DNA from: Actinomycetota bacterium
Lineage (GTDB): Bacteria; Actinomycetota; Actinomycetes; Actinomycetales; Microbacteriaceae
Assembly (NCBI GenBank): GCA_009703455.1
Contig: WLGB01000004.1
Location: forward strand, 1-56,752
DNA length: 56,752 nt
Direction: 5' to 3'
Position numbers and translations under genes: made by a program. The notes under the pieces were generated by a model. It was not told the origin of the DNA and did not search any database. It saw only the letters and a program-made list of their open reading frames with translations. Of this stretch, positions 31,585 to 43,421 are shown piece after piece; position 1 is the first letter of the stretch; every line of letters begins with the position of its first letter.

Positions 31585-32694
31585 TTGAGAGCATATTTGC
31601 TGATTATGGCGGTTGCTGCCGTTGTGACTTTTGCTGCAACTTTTTTGACTCTCCGATTAAGTCGGAAGCATTCAATCATGCCCGAGATCCGAGAGCGTGA
31701 CGTTCACACCGATCCGACACCTCGAATTGGTGGCCTAGCGATGCTGGTCGGTTTCTTAATCTCCCTGTCGGTTGCAGCTTCCCTTGGTTGGTTCCGCTCG
31801 GTATTTGATGATCCAATCCACATTCTCTCAATAGCTGCTGCTGCAACCTTGATTGCAGTTATCGGGGTGTTGGACGACATTCTGGATTTGGACTGGACAA
31901 TCAAGCTGGCGGGCCAATTTATGGCAGCTGGAATCCTGGCCTGGCAGGGGGTGCAGATAGTTTCACTGCCGATTGCAGGACTTGTGATTGGAAGCTATGG
32001 GGTTTCGATTGTGGTCACCATTTTTGTCACCGTGCTGGTCATGAACGCGGTGAACTTCATTGATGGACTAGATGGGCTAGTTGCGGGAGTAGTTCTAATT
32101 GGAACCAGCGTGTTCTTTGTTTACACGTATCTTTTGGCTCAGGAGACTTCCCCAACAAACTACTTCAACTTAGCCTCGCTAATCTCAGCGATAGTAATCG
32201 GAGTCTGCCTGGGATTCCTTCCACTGAACTGGCACAAAGCCAAGATTTTTATGGGAGATTCTGGCGCAATGCTTCTTGGACTATTGATGGCAACTTCGGC
32301 TTTGGCGGTGACTGGGCAGGTAGATCCTGGCGCAGTTTCCAATGCAGTGTTAGCCCCAGCCTTTTTGCCGCTAGTTCTGCCTTTTGCTATTTTGTTGTTA
32401 CCTTTGCTAGACCTGACTCTCGCCGTACTTCGAAGGCTTCGGGCGGGAAAGTCACCATTTTCTGCAGACCGCAAACACATCCACCATAAACTTCAGGACT
32501 TTGGTCACAGTCATATTGGTTCGGTGATTGTGTTTTACCTTTGGACCGCCGTTATCTCTTTCAGCGCACTAGCGCTGTTGTTTATTCCAGCAGACCTGGC
32601 ATTTCTGCTTGCGGCGGTAGCTGGAATTCCTGTGTTGACCTACACCGTCTGGCCAGTTATTGAACGAAGAAGAAAGCGAGCAAAATCACTATGA
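31585..32694 (+). CDS. undecaprenyl-phosphate GlcNAc-1-phosphate transferase family (MraY/WecA)
   Basis: Multi-TM; NFIDGLDGLVAGV, KIFMGDSGAMLLG, ADRKHIHHKL; canonical position before the actinobacterial atp operon. Confidence 0.9.
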   Translation: MRAYLLIMAVAAVVTFAATFLTLRLSRKHSIMPEIRERDVHTDPTPRIGGLAMLVGFLISLSVAASLGWFRSVFDDPIHILSIAAAATLIAVIGVLDDILDLDWTIKLAGQFMAAGILAWQGVQIVSLPIAGLVIGSYGVSIVVTIFVTVLVMNAVNFIDGLDGLVAGVVLIGTSVFFVYTYLLAQETSPTNYFNLASLISAIVIGVCLGFLPLNWHKAKIFMGDSGAMLLGLLMATSALAVTGQVDPGAVSNAVLAPAFLPLVLPFAILLLPLLDLTLAVLRRLRAGKSPFSADRKHIHHKLQDFGHSHIGSVIVFYLWTAVISFSALALLFIPADLAFLLAAVAGIPVLTYTVWPVIERRRKRAKSL

Positions 32695-33101
32695 AACCAG
32701 CTACCTCGGCTGACCAGCTTTTTAAGAAAGTCCTTGGCCAAACGGCTCTGCTAACTGGCTTAATTGCTTCGCTTGGATCTGTCGGAGGCTATTTCGTTGA
32801 GGGTATAAACGGAGTTGTTAGCGCCTTGATTGGGTCTGCTCTAGCTTTTTTGTTTGGGTCCCTAACTGTGATCAGCATGCTTATTGGTAGAAAGCTTTCT
32901 CTGGCTGGCTTTTTTGGGGTGGTGATGGGCGGCTGGCTAGTAAAGCTGATTGGCTTTGCTCTTTTGGCTAGGGCTCTTCAAGGTGCTGAATTCGTAAATG
33001 GACCGGTTCTGTTTCTGACTCTAGTTGCTGCGATTTTGGGGTCGCTAGTAATTGACAGCATTGCCGTGCTTTCAGCCCGTATCCCCGTGGTCGAGAGCTA
33101 G
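32691..33101 (+). CDS. small membrane protein, AtpI-like position
   Basis: 136 aa, four predicted hydrophobic segments, directly upstream of atpB. Confidence 0.6.
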   Translation: MKPATSADQLFKKVLGQTALLTGLIASLGSVGGYFVEGINGVVSALIGSALAFLFGSLTVISMLIGRKLSLAGFFGVVMGGWLVKLIGFALLARALQGAEFVNGPVLFLTLVAAILGSLVIDSIAVLSARIPVVES

Positions 33102-33169
33102 TTTTTTCTTGATACACTTTTTGGGATGCCGCAAAGAATGGGGCATTGACACTGTAAATCGCCGCGAGA

Positions 33170-34314
<1,145 letters not shown>

Positions 34315-34333
34315 ATCAAGTCAGGACTAAACA

Positions 34334-34882
34334 ATGATTTCAAGGATCATCGTCGCCGCAGTAGAGGGTGAAGCAAAAAACCCACTGCTACCGGCTGACT
34401 ACGACATCCTTTGGTCGTCGGTCGTATTTGTGATTATGCTCACGTTCTTTTGGTTCAAGGTTCTTCCGAATTTCAAAAAGACCTTGGACGCCAGAACTGA
34501 AGCTATCGAGGGAGGCCTTGCCGCGGCTGCAAAAGCTCAGGCTGAGGCAGCGGCTAAAACAGACGAGATCTCAAAAGCTCAGGAGAATACTCGCGCCGAG
34601 GCTAGCGCAATTCGAGAAGAGGCTCGCGCCGAAGGCGCTGCAATTCTTGCCGAATTGAAAGAGCAAGCCCAGGCCGAGGCAGCCCGCATCGCCGCAACTG
34701 CTAAAGCACAGATTGAGTCGGAGCGCCAGGCTGCACTTATTTCTTTGAGAGCTGAAGTTGGTTCCATGGCAATCGATCTAGCCTCCAAGGTGGTTAGTGA
34801 AAGCTTGAAGGACAGCGCAACCGCCGCAAAGGTCGTTGACGACTTCTTGAGAGACATCGAGTCTTCGAAAGCAGGCAGCTAA
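34334..34882 (+). CDS. atpF: ATP synthase F0 subunit b
   Basis: Single TM then long Ala/Glu coiled coil; operon position. Confidence 0.95.
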   Translation: MISRIIVAAVEGEAKNPLLPADYDILWSSVVFVIMLTFFWFKVLPNFKKTLDARTEAIEGGLAAAAKAQAEAAAKTDEISKAQENTRAEASAIREEARAEGAAILAELKEQAQAEAARIAATAKAQIESERQAALISLRAEVGSMAIDLASKVVSESLKDSATAAKVVDDFLRDIESSKAGS

Positions 34883-34888
34883 AGAATT

Positions 34889-35692
34889 ATGTCCAGCTCA
34901 ACTAGACAAGCGGTAGCAGCGGCGAAGGAACTAATCACGCCTCTGCTAATTGACGCCGACCTAAAATTCGCGGAGGAATTATTCGCGATTGGTTCGGCCG
35001 TTGCTGACTCTAAGCAATTGCGCAACATTCTCTCGGACCCTTCCGCCGAGATCGCTTCGAAGAAGGCGGCACTTGGTGCTGTCTTCGGCAAGAGCGTATC
35101 TTCTAAGAGTGTTGACTTCGTTGCCAAGCTGGTTGATCTTCGTTGGTCTGCCGGATCTGACTTAGTGCGAGCACTTGAGCAGCTGGCAGTTCACGCAGTT
35201 GCGTCAATCGCCGCCAAATCCGACAAGCTGGTGGGTCTAGAAGCTGACCTATTTGAATTCCGTCAGGTGGTCGACTCAGATCAGCAGCTTCAGATCGCAC
35301 TTGCCTCCAGGCAGGCCTCAAGCGATCAGAAGATTGGTCTGGTGAACAATCTCCTTGCAGGTAAGTTCGAAGCCGAAGCCGGGTTGCTAATTCGATTCGC
35401 TGTGGTTGGTTCCACCAGACGTCGCCTTTCTGTTGTTCTAGAGGAGTTCGGCAAGTTGCTTGCAGCGTACGCGGAGCGTCTAGTTGCGAACGTAACGGTT
35501 GCTGCTGCGCTGAGCGATCAGCAGAAATTAGCACTGGAGAGTGCCTTGTCCAAGAACTACGGACACGCTTTGAAACTAAACATTGAGGTAGATCCAGCAA
35601 TCCTCGGTGGAGTGAAGGTACAAGTCGCTGGAGAAATTATCGACGGAAGCGTTGCTAACCGTCTCAAGCAAGCAAGGATGATGCTGGCTTAG
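34889..35692 (+). CDS. atpH: ATP synthase F1 subunit delta
   Basis: C-terminal IEVDPAILGGVKVQVAGEIIDGSVANRLKQAR. Confidence 0.95.
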   Translation: MSSSTRQAVAAAKELITPLLIDADLKFAEELFAIGSAVADSKQLRNILSDPSAEIASKKAALGAVFGKSVSSKSVDFVAKLVDLRWSAGSDLVRALEQLAVHAVASIAAKSDKLVGLEADLFEFRQVVDSDQQLQIALASRQASSDQKIGLVNNLLAGKFEAEAGLLIRFAVVGSTRRRLSVVLEEFGKLLAAYAERLVANVTVAAALSDQQKLALESALSKNYGHALKLNIEVDPAILGGVKVQVAGEIIDGSVANRLKQARMMLA

Positions 35693-35735
35693 GCCAACGT
35701 CTAACCGGGGTTCGCCCCAGAAGTAGAGGAAGCAC

Positions 35736-37373
35736 ATGGCAGATCTGAAAATCAGCCCGGATGAGATTCGCGACGCCCTTAAGGGATTCGTAAACTCCTA
35801 TGAGTCAGACAAGGCTTCTCGAAACGAGGTGGGCCACGTAATCGACGCCGGTGACGGTATCGCGCACGTAGAGGGTCTTCCAAGTGCGATGGCCAACGAG
35901 CTATTGAAATTCGCTGACGGCACTCTGGGCCTTGCACTAAATCTTGACGAGCGTCAAATTGGTACGGTTGTGCTCGGAAACTTTGAGGGCATCGAAGAGG
36001 GCATGGAAGTTCAGCGCACCGGCGAAGTTCTCTCAGTTCCTGTTGGTGACGGCTACCTAGGTCGTGTGGTTGACCCACTGGGCAACCCAATTGACGGCCA
36101 AGGCGAGATCAAGGCCGAAGGCCGGCGCGCACTAGAGCTTCAGGCACCGGGCGTTATGGCCAGAAAGTCTGTTCACGAACCACTGCAGACCGGCATCAAG
36201 GCCATCGACGCCATGATTCCAGTAGGTCGTGGGCAGCGCCAGCTAATTATCGGTGACCGTCAGACCGGCAAGACTGCAATTGCTATCGACACCATCATCA
36301 ACCAGAAGTCCAACTGGGCAACCGGTGATACCAAGCAGCAGGTTCGTTGCATCTACGTTGCAATCGGTCAAAAAGGTTCTACCATCGCTGGCGTAAAGGC
36401 CGCTTTGGAAGAAGCCGGTGCGATGGAGTACACAACAATCGTTGCCTCTCCTGCATCAGACCCAGCTGGTTTCAAGTACCTTGCTCCTTACACCGGTAGC
36501 GCAATTGGTCAACACTGGATGTATGGTGGCAAGCACGTCCTAATCATCTTTGATGACCTTTCCAAGCAAGCCGAGGCCTACCGTGCGGTATCACTTCTTC
36601 TTCGTCGCCCGCCTGGCCGCGAGGCTTACCCTGGAGACGTCTTCTACCTGCACTCTCGTTTGCTAGAGCGTTGTGCGAAGCTAAATGACGAATTGGGTGC
36701 CGGATCAATGACTGGATTACCAATCATCGAAACCAAAGCAAACGACGTTTCTGCATACATCCCTACCAACGTGATCTCAATCACCGATGGACAGATCTTC
36801 TTGCAGTCAGACCTATTCAACTCGAACCAGCGTCCAGCAATTGACGTAGGAATCTCGGTCTCTCGTGTTGGTGGAGCTGCTCAGGTCAAGGGAATCAAGA
36901 AGGTTTCTGGAACTCTGAAGCTAGAGCTTGCTCAGTACCGCTCGCTAGAGGCATTTGCCATGTTTGCATCAGACCTTGATGCCGCATCGCGCCAGCAGCT
37001 AGCTCGTGGAGCACGACTGATGGAACTTCTAAAGCAGCCTCAGTACTCGCCTTACCCAGTTGAGGACCAGACTGTTTCAATCTGGGCTGGTACCTCTGGA
37101 AAGCTAGACGAGGTCCCAGTTGAGGACATTCTTCGTTTCGAGTCTGAGTTCTTGGACTACCTAAAGCGAAACAGCAAGGCACTTGAGACCATCCGTGAAA
37201 CCAACAACCTCGAAGATGACACCGTCCGCGAGCTTGAAGGAGCCATAGAGAAGTTCAAAAAGGGCTTCCAAACCGGTCAGGGTGTTCCTCTAGCTTCTGT
37301 CGGCAACGAAAGCGTTGCCGCGATGGAAGAGGAAGATGTAAACCAGGAAAAGATCGTAAAGCAGAAGCGCTAA
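35736..37373 (+). CDS. atpA: ATP synthase F1 subunit alpha
   Basis: [18 protein letters not shown]; standard alpha sequence. Confidence 0.98.
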   Translation: MADLKISPDEIRDALKGFVNSYESDKASRNEVGHVIDAGDGIAHVEGLPSAMANELLKFADGTLGLALNLDERQIGTVVLGNFEGIEEGMEVQRTGEVLSVPVGDGYLGRVVDPLGNPIDGQGEIKAEGRRALELQAPGVMARKSVHEPLQTGIKAIDAMIPVGRGQRQLIIGDRQTGKTAIAIDTIINQKSNWATGDTKQQVRCIYVAIGQKGSTIAGVKAALEEAGAMEYTTIVASPASDPAGFKYLAPYTGSAIGQHWMYGGKHVLIIFDDLSKQAEAYRAVSLLLRRPPGREAYPGDVFYLHSRLLERCAKLNDELGAGSMTGLPIIETKANDVSAYIPTNVISITDGQIFLQSDLFNSNQRPAIDVGISVSRVGGAAQVKGIKKVSGTLKLELAQYRSLEAFAMFASDLDAASRQQLARGARLMELLKQPQYSPYPVEDQTVSIWAGTSGKLDEVPVEDILRFESEFLDYLKRNSKALETIRETNNLEDDTVRELEGAIEKFKKGFQTGQGVPLASVGNESVAAMEEEDVNQEKIVKQKR

Positions 37374-37412
37374 GCGCCAAAGCCGATCGCTAAGAGTCAA
37401 GGAAGGAGCAAA

Positions 37413-38321
37413 ATGGGAGCACAGCTAAGGGTCTACCGACAGAAAATCAAGTCGGCACAGACCACCAAGAAAATAACTCGCGCCATGGAGTTGATTTCAG
37501 CTTCTCGCATTTACAAGGCGCAGCAGCGCGTTGCCGCCTCGACTCCTTATTCCAAAGCTGTGACACGTGCGGTATCCGCAGTTGCAACTTACTCGAACAT
37601 CGATCACCCGCTGACAACCGAGCCCGAGACTATCGAGCGCGCGGCAATTGTAATCTTCACATCGGACCGAGGTTTGGCTGGAGCCTTCTCTTCAAACGTT
37701 CTGAAGGAAGTTGAGCAACTTACAACTCTGCTTAAATCCCAGGGGAAAGACGTCGTTTACTACCTGGTGGGCCGCAAGGCAGTTGGATACTTCAATTTCC
37801 GCCGACGCGATTCACGCCAGCAGTGGATTGGGGGAACTGATCTTCCAGAATTCGACACCGCAAAGGCAATTGCCGATGCAGTGGTAGCTGATTTCAATAC
37901 TGACGCCAGTGGAGGCGGAGTGGATGAAATCCATTTGGTCTATAACCGCTTCGTTTCGATGATCTCGCAGGTTCCTGAAGTGGTTCGACTACTGCCTTTG
38001 GAAATTGTTGAGGGTGTCGAGGCTCCGAGTAAAAGTGAAGTATTCCCGCTCTACGAATTTGAGCCAGATGTCACAAAGGTTTTGGATGCCCTGCTTCCGG
38101 TTTACATCGAGAGCCGAATCTTCAACGCGATGCTCCAGTCTTCTGCTTCGGAGCACGCAGCCCGCCAGAAGGCGATGAAGAGCGCTACAGATAACGCTCA
38201 GAAGTTGATTTTGAACTACACCAGATTGAGCAACCAGGCACGTCAGTCAGAAATTACCCAACAGATTTCCGAAATCGTCGGTGGTGCGGATGCACTAGCC
38301 ACCTCCGGCGACGAGGACTAA
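37413..38321 (+). CDS. atpG: ATP synthase F1 subunit gamma
   Basis: [38 protein letters not shown]. Confidence 0.97.
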   Translation: MGAQLRVYRQKIKSAQTTKKITRAMELISASRIYKAQQRVAASTPYSKAVTRAVSAVATYSNIDHPLTTEPETIERAAIVIFTSDRGLAGAFSSNVLKEVEQLTTLLKSQGKDVVYYLVGRKAVGYFNFRRRDSRQQWIGGTDLPEFDTAKAIADAVVADFNTDASGGGVDEIHLVYNRFVSMISQVPEVVRLLPLEIVEGVEAPSKSEVFPLYEFEPDVTKVLDALLPVYIESRIFNAMLQSSASEHAARQKAMKSATDNAQKLILNYTRLSNQARQSEITQQISEIVGGADALATSGDED

Positions 38322-39785
<1,464 letters not shown>

Positions 39786-39787
39786 CT

Positions 39788-40054
39788 TTGTCCGAGAAGA
39801 CGCTAAAAGTAGAACTAGTCTCTGCCGACTCGTCGGTTTGGTCAGGTGCCGCAAAAATGGTAGTCGCCAAGACTGTCGAGGGCGAGATTGGTCTGCTTCC
39901 AGGACACGAGCCGATGCTCGCAATTCTTGCAAGTGGTGAAGTTCGTGTCACATTGCCTGAGGGTGAGATCAAGACCTTCAGCGCCGAGGATGGCTTTCTA
40001 AGCGTCGAACACGATGTTGTCACTGTTGTGGCCCGCAATGCCTCTTTGGCGTAG
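39788..40054 (+). CDS. atpC: ATP synthase F1 subunit epsilon
   Basis: GEIGLLPGHEPMLAIL; short 88-aa form; TTG start. Confidence 0.95.
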   Translation: MSEKTLKVELVSADSSVWSGAAKMVVAKTVEGEIGLLPGHEPMLAILASGEVRVTLPEGEIKTFSAEDGFLSVEHDVVTVVARNASLA

Positions 40055-40085
40055 GGGTTAGTCCTTCTAGCCAAGTGGTGGATTA

Positions 40086-40826
40086 GTGATTTTTCTCTTA
40101 CCACCTTCGGAATCAAAACAACCTGGTGGTAGTGGCTTGCCGATTCAGGTCTCGTTTCCTGAGCTCGACTCGGTTCGATCCATGTTGGTTCGCAAAACTA
40201 TTTCACTATCGAACAAGCCTAAGCAGGCCTTGATGGCACTAAAGCTTGGGCCAAACAAACTTGGTGAGCTGCAGGTGAACCTTGAGCTTGCTGAACCTAA
40301 GACTATGCCGGCAATCGATCGCTACACCGGAGTCCTGTTTGATGCACTGAAATTAGGTGACTTAACTAAGCAACAGCTTGCGCGTGCCAAAGAATCGGTG
40401 TTTATTCAGTCATCACTGTTTGGACTAATTTCGGCCTTGGATGAGATTCCTAACTACCGACTTTCTGCAGGCGCCAAACTTCCTGGCATGAATCTTCGGT
40501 CAATTTGGGCAAGCGCACACGAAGGAGTTTGGGAACATTTTCGTGGCGAACTAATTGTTGACTTGCGCTCAAAGTCCTATTCTCTGTTAGCTCCAATTCC
40601 AAGTTGGATTGAATCCTATGAGGTGGCAATAGTTTCTGAAGGGTCCGGAGGGATTCGTAAGGCTCTGAATCATTTCAACAAGCAATCCAAGGGAAACTTT
40701 ATTCGCGCCGCACTAACGATTGCCCCAAAACCAATCGAGCTTGGTGACCTAAAAAAAGTCGCCAAGCTCGCTGGTTTAAAGTTAGAGATTAAAGGAAAGA
40801 CCTTGCTACTTATTACTCAAGTCTGA
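40086..40826 (+). CDS. yaaA: peroxide stress protein YaaA family (UPF0246)
   Basis: IFLLPPSESKQPGGSG; RYTGVLFDAL; GTG start. Confidence 0.85.
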   Translation: MIFLLPPSESKQPGGSGLPIQVSFPELDSVRSMLVRKTISLSNKPKQALMALKLGPNKLGELQVNLELAEPKTMPAIDRYTGVLFDALKLGDLTKQQLARAKESVFIQSSLFGLISALDEIPNYRLSAGAKLPGMNLRSIWASAHEGVWEHFRGELIVDLRSKSYSLLAPIPSWIESYEVAIVSEGSGGIRKALNHFNKQSKGNFIRAALTIAPKPIELGDLKKVAKLAGLKLEIKGKTLLLITQV

Positions 40827-42209
40827 GTCTTCAGCCGGCATCGGAACGATGTCAATCTCTGTTTCCTTAGGTAGCTCTAGAACTCCTTCGATAAGGGATA
40901 TCACGGCGCCGAACCAACCCTGATCGTTAACCAAGATGAACCCCGGAACTAGCCAGACTTCGCCGTTGGCATCCCAGACGCTAAGCAATGCACTTTCGGC
41001 TTCCATAATCGTCAATACTCTCGTCTCCGGTTCAGGCTGATCCCCTGGAATCGGCTCATCAATGGTTATGGGCGTCGGCTCAACTACGTCTGAGGAGGCT
41101 TCCCCGCCATCTGAAGGCGACTCGGAAACTGCTGAATCGTCGCCCCGAATAAACGGAGCGGGTTCGATTGATGCGTAGCTTGGCTGAAACTTCTCGTAGA
41201 AGATTGATGAAGGGGAGCCACTCCAACGCCAGTCGGCCAGGCGGGCAACAGAATCGAGCGCTGAAATAGTGTCGAAGGTACCCATAGCCTCAGGCACGAC
41301 TGAGTGACCACCGGCATAGCTAATGACTCCGGTTGATGACCAACCTAGGTACCACTCGATATTGGTTGGCGATCCGTCAACATTTAGAGCGGCAGAGACA
41401 TTAACCCCCCACTCGGAGATGTCGACACGAAGATCACCTTCAGTGACGCTTAGGCCTGTGGCATTGAAGACCTCGAGAGCTTTGGCTACGGCTTCTTCAC
41501 GAGTGGGTAGGAGCTCAGGGGTGGGCTTGTATTCTGTCCAGCTGCTGCAGTTACCCGCTTCGTCGGTTTGCTCACATTCGCTAGCTGGGTAGGCAATTGG
41601 GTTTGAGTAATTCCAAGATGCCGTCCCTGACCACCATAAAGAAATGACCGGATTCTGTCCGTCATAGCCCCAAGGATCTTTTGACTGTCCAAAGAAATAT
41701 CCGGGATTAGTTTCATTAAAATCTGGATACTTGTTTATGCTTCCAGATACGTCGAATACGGAAGCCACATTGGCTAGCACTTCTTCGGCGCTTGATTGGC
41801 GCACCAGTTTATAAACTTGCCCTGACCCAGTCTCACTCGAAAGATTTGGGCCAGCTAAGTATTCAAAGTTGAAAAATGGCATATACATCTTGTCTGCGCC
41901 GCCATCCATTTGAGCAGCGGCGGACTCACTGTTTCTGGCACCTTGCATCCCGGAAAGCTGTATCAGCGGTTGGGGTTGGGCAGTCACCACCAAGGCAAGA
42001 ACTACCACGGCAGCGGAACCAGAAACCAGTGACCCTACAGTCAGTCTCCTAAGGTTCTGGCTCGCCAGCTCGAATCTAGAGCGAAGCGAAAGCCGGCTGT
42101 CGCCGGAAGCTGCTTTTGTTAGCAACTGATCAGAAAGGGTTGGGGCCACTTTCTTCTCGGTAGGGTCGGCCTTAGCTAGCCGCTGGTCAAATTCATCTTT
42201 ATTGGTCAT
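40806..42209 (-). CDS. single-TM protein with large extracytoplasmic domain; candidate regulator of the adjacent ECF sigma factor
   Basis: About 50-aa cytosolic N-terminus, one TM (VVVLALVVTAQ), about 380-aa exterior domain with a Cys pair; 33 bp downstream of the sigma gene, same strand. Confidence 0.55.
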   Translation of the reverse strand: MTNKDEFDQRLAKADPTEKKVAPTLSDQLLTKAASGDSRLSLRSRFELASQNLRRLTVGSLVSGSAAVVVLALVVTAQPQPLIQLSGMQGARNSESAAAQMDGGADKMYMPFFNFEYLAGPNLSSETGSGQVYKLVRQSSAEEVLANVASVFDVSGSINKYPDFNETNPGYFFGQSKDPWGYDGQNPVISLWWSGTASWNYSNPIAYPASECEQTDEAGNCSSWTEYKPTPELLPTREEAVAKALEVFNATGLSVTEGDLRVDISEWGVNVSAALNVDGSPTNIEWYLGWSSTGVISYAGGHSVVPEAMGTFDTISALDSVARLADWRWSGSPSSIFYEKFQPSYASIEPAPFIRGDDSAVSESPSDGGEASSDVVEPTPITIDEPIPGDQPEPETRVLTIMEAESALLSVWDANGEVWLVPGFILVNDQGWFGAVISLIEGVLELPKETEIDIVPMPAEDSDLSNK

Positions 42210-42242
42210 ATATGGTTTATGTCTAGACTCGCCTGAATGTGT

Positions 42243-42719
42243 CTAAAACATCGATAAAAGATCTTTCAGTTTTGTACGGGCTTTGGCTAGCCGCTGCGCG
42301 AAGGCGTTCGGGCTAATCTCGAGCACTTTCGCGGCGTCTTGATTGCTCAGTCCTTCAAATGCCGAAAGTGAGATGGCCTCGCGTTCAAAAGGGCTGAGCT
42401 TTTTCCAGGCAGCAGAAAGTCCAACGTCAGCAAGGGCAATGTCCTCCGGGGAAGGCGCGAAATCAAGGGGTTTGAGCCTTGCCAGAAAATTTTGCTCACT
42501 TTGAATCAACCTACGGTGGTTTGCCAGCACAAAGCCTGCGATTCGGTACAGCCAGGGCAATTCAAACCCAGCTGGGGCCTGGGTTCTCTTCTTCCAAGCA
42601 ATCTCGAAAACTCTTGCTGCTAATTCCTCAACATCAGATTTGTCGCAACGTCGAACCAGGTATTTAGAAATTTGGGGAAGAAAGCCTCTATAAAGGGCGG
42701 TAAATTCTTCTGGGCTCAC
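42243..42719 (-). CDS. ECF-type RNA polymerase sigma factor
   Basis: Region 2 (FEIAWKKR...LPWLYRIAGFVLANHRR) and region 4 HTH (LSAFEGLSNQDAAKVLEISPNAFAQRLAKARTKLK). Confidence 0.85.
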   Translation of the reverse strand: MSPEEFTALYRGFLPQISKYLVRRCDKSDVEELAARVFEIAWKKRTQAPAGFELPWLYRIAGFVLANHRRLIQSEQNFLARLKPLDFAPSPEDIALADVGLSAAWKKLSPFEREAISLSAFEGLSNQDAAKVLEISPNAFAQRLAKARTKLKDLLSMF

Positions 42720-42843
42720 TTAATAAAGTCTAATCGTGTCAATGACCTACGCGGAAACCCCAGCTGTTATCAAGATTGTGTTGAGCTTGATTTGGCCTCG
42801 AATCGCAACTTTAACCGTCCTGCCGAGTTTGAACTCAAGTCAT

Positions 42844-43323
42844 TCATGGCAGGAACTCTATTTGCTCATGATTTAAGAGCCAGGCCTTAGTTTTTATTCC
42901 CTTGCCTCCGGTGAAACCGGTAATTCTCCCTGTTGACCCAAGAACTCGATGGCACCCAACAATCAGAGGCGTGGGATTAGAACCAACGGCTGCCCCAACC
43001 GCACGAGAGGCCAGGGGTTTTCCGATCTTGGCTGCAATTTCTCCATAGCTAAGGGTTTTACCAACTCCAAGTTTTGCTATTTCCCGCCACACTGACTTTT
43101 GAAACTCGGTTCCTGACACCTCAATCGGAAGGTTGAATCTGACAAGTTTTCCGGCAAAGTAGTCATCAAATTGTTTCTTTGCGAGAGCAAAAACCTGTGA
43201 GGTGCCTTCAGTCTTGGCTTTCTTACCAAGTTCAACACCGATGAGTTTTTCACCCCTAGCAATCAGAGTGATTGGTCCAATCGGCGAGTCGATTGTCAAA
43301 ACTGCTGTTGGGCTTAGCTTCAT
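42844..43323 (-). CDS. methylated-DNA-[protein]-cysteine S-methyltransferase with GCHR active site
   Basis: LIVGCHRVLGSTGRITGFTGGKGIKTKAWLLNHE; GEIAAKIGKPLASRAVGAAVGSNP. Confidence 0.85.
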   Translation of the reverse strand: MKLSPTAVLTIDSPIGPITLIARGEKLIGVELGKKAKTEGTSQVFALAKKQFDDYFAGKLVRFNLPIEVSGTEFQKSVWREIAKLGVGKTLSYGEIAAKIGKPLASRAVGAAVGSNPTPLIVGCHRVLGSTGRITGFTGGKGIKTKAWLLNHEQIEFLP

Positions 43324-43376
43324 GGGATTTATTGTCTTACATTTTTGTTGGAGTTTGAACCTACGAGAAAAATGTG

Positions 43377-43408
43377 GAAAACCCCCAGGCCGAAGACCTG
43401 GGGGTTTT
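43377..43408 (-). terminator. intrinsic terminator downstream of aminotransferase (symmetric; could act both ways)
   Basis: aaaacccccaggccgaagacctgggggtttt hairpin. Confidence 0.75.
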
Positions 43409-43421
43409 GTTCAAAGCTGGG

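Noticed and set aside
35103-35600. 165-aa minus-strand ORF inside atpH
   Set aside because: Fully antisense to a clear atpH with no recognisable protein character.
42672-42890. Small plus-strand ORFs (72 aa and an overlapping 46-aa frame) between the sigma factor and MGMT genes
   Set aside because: No SD, no recognisable family, overlaps both neighbours' ends; ribosome profiling would be needed.
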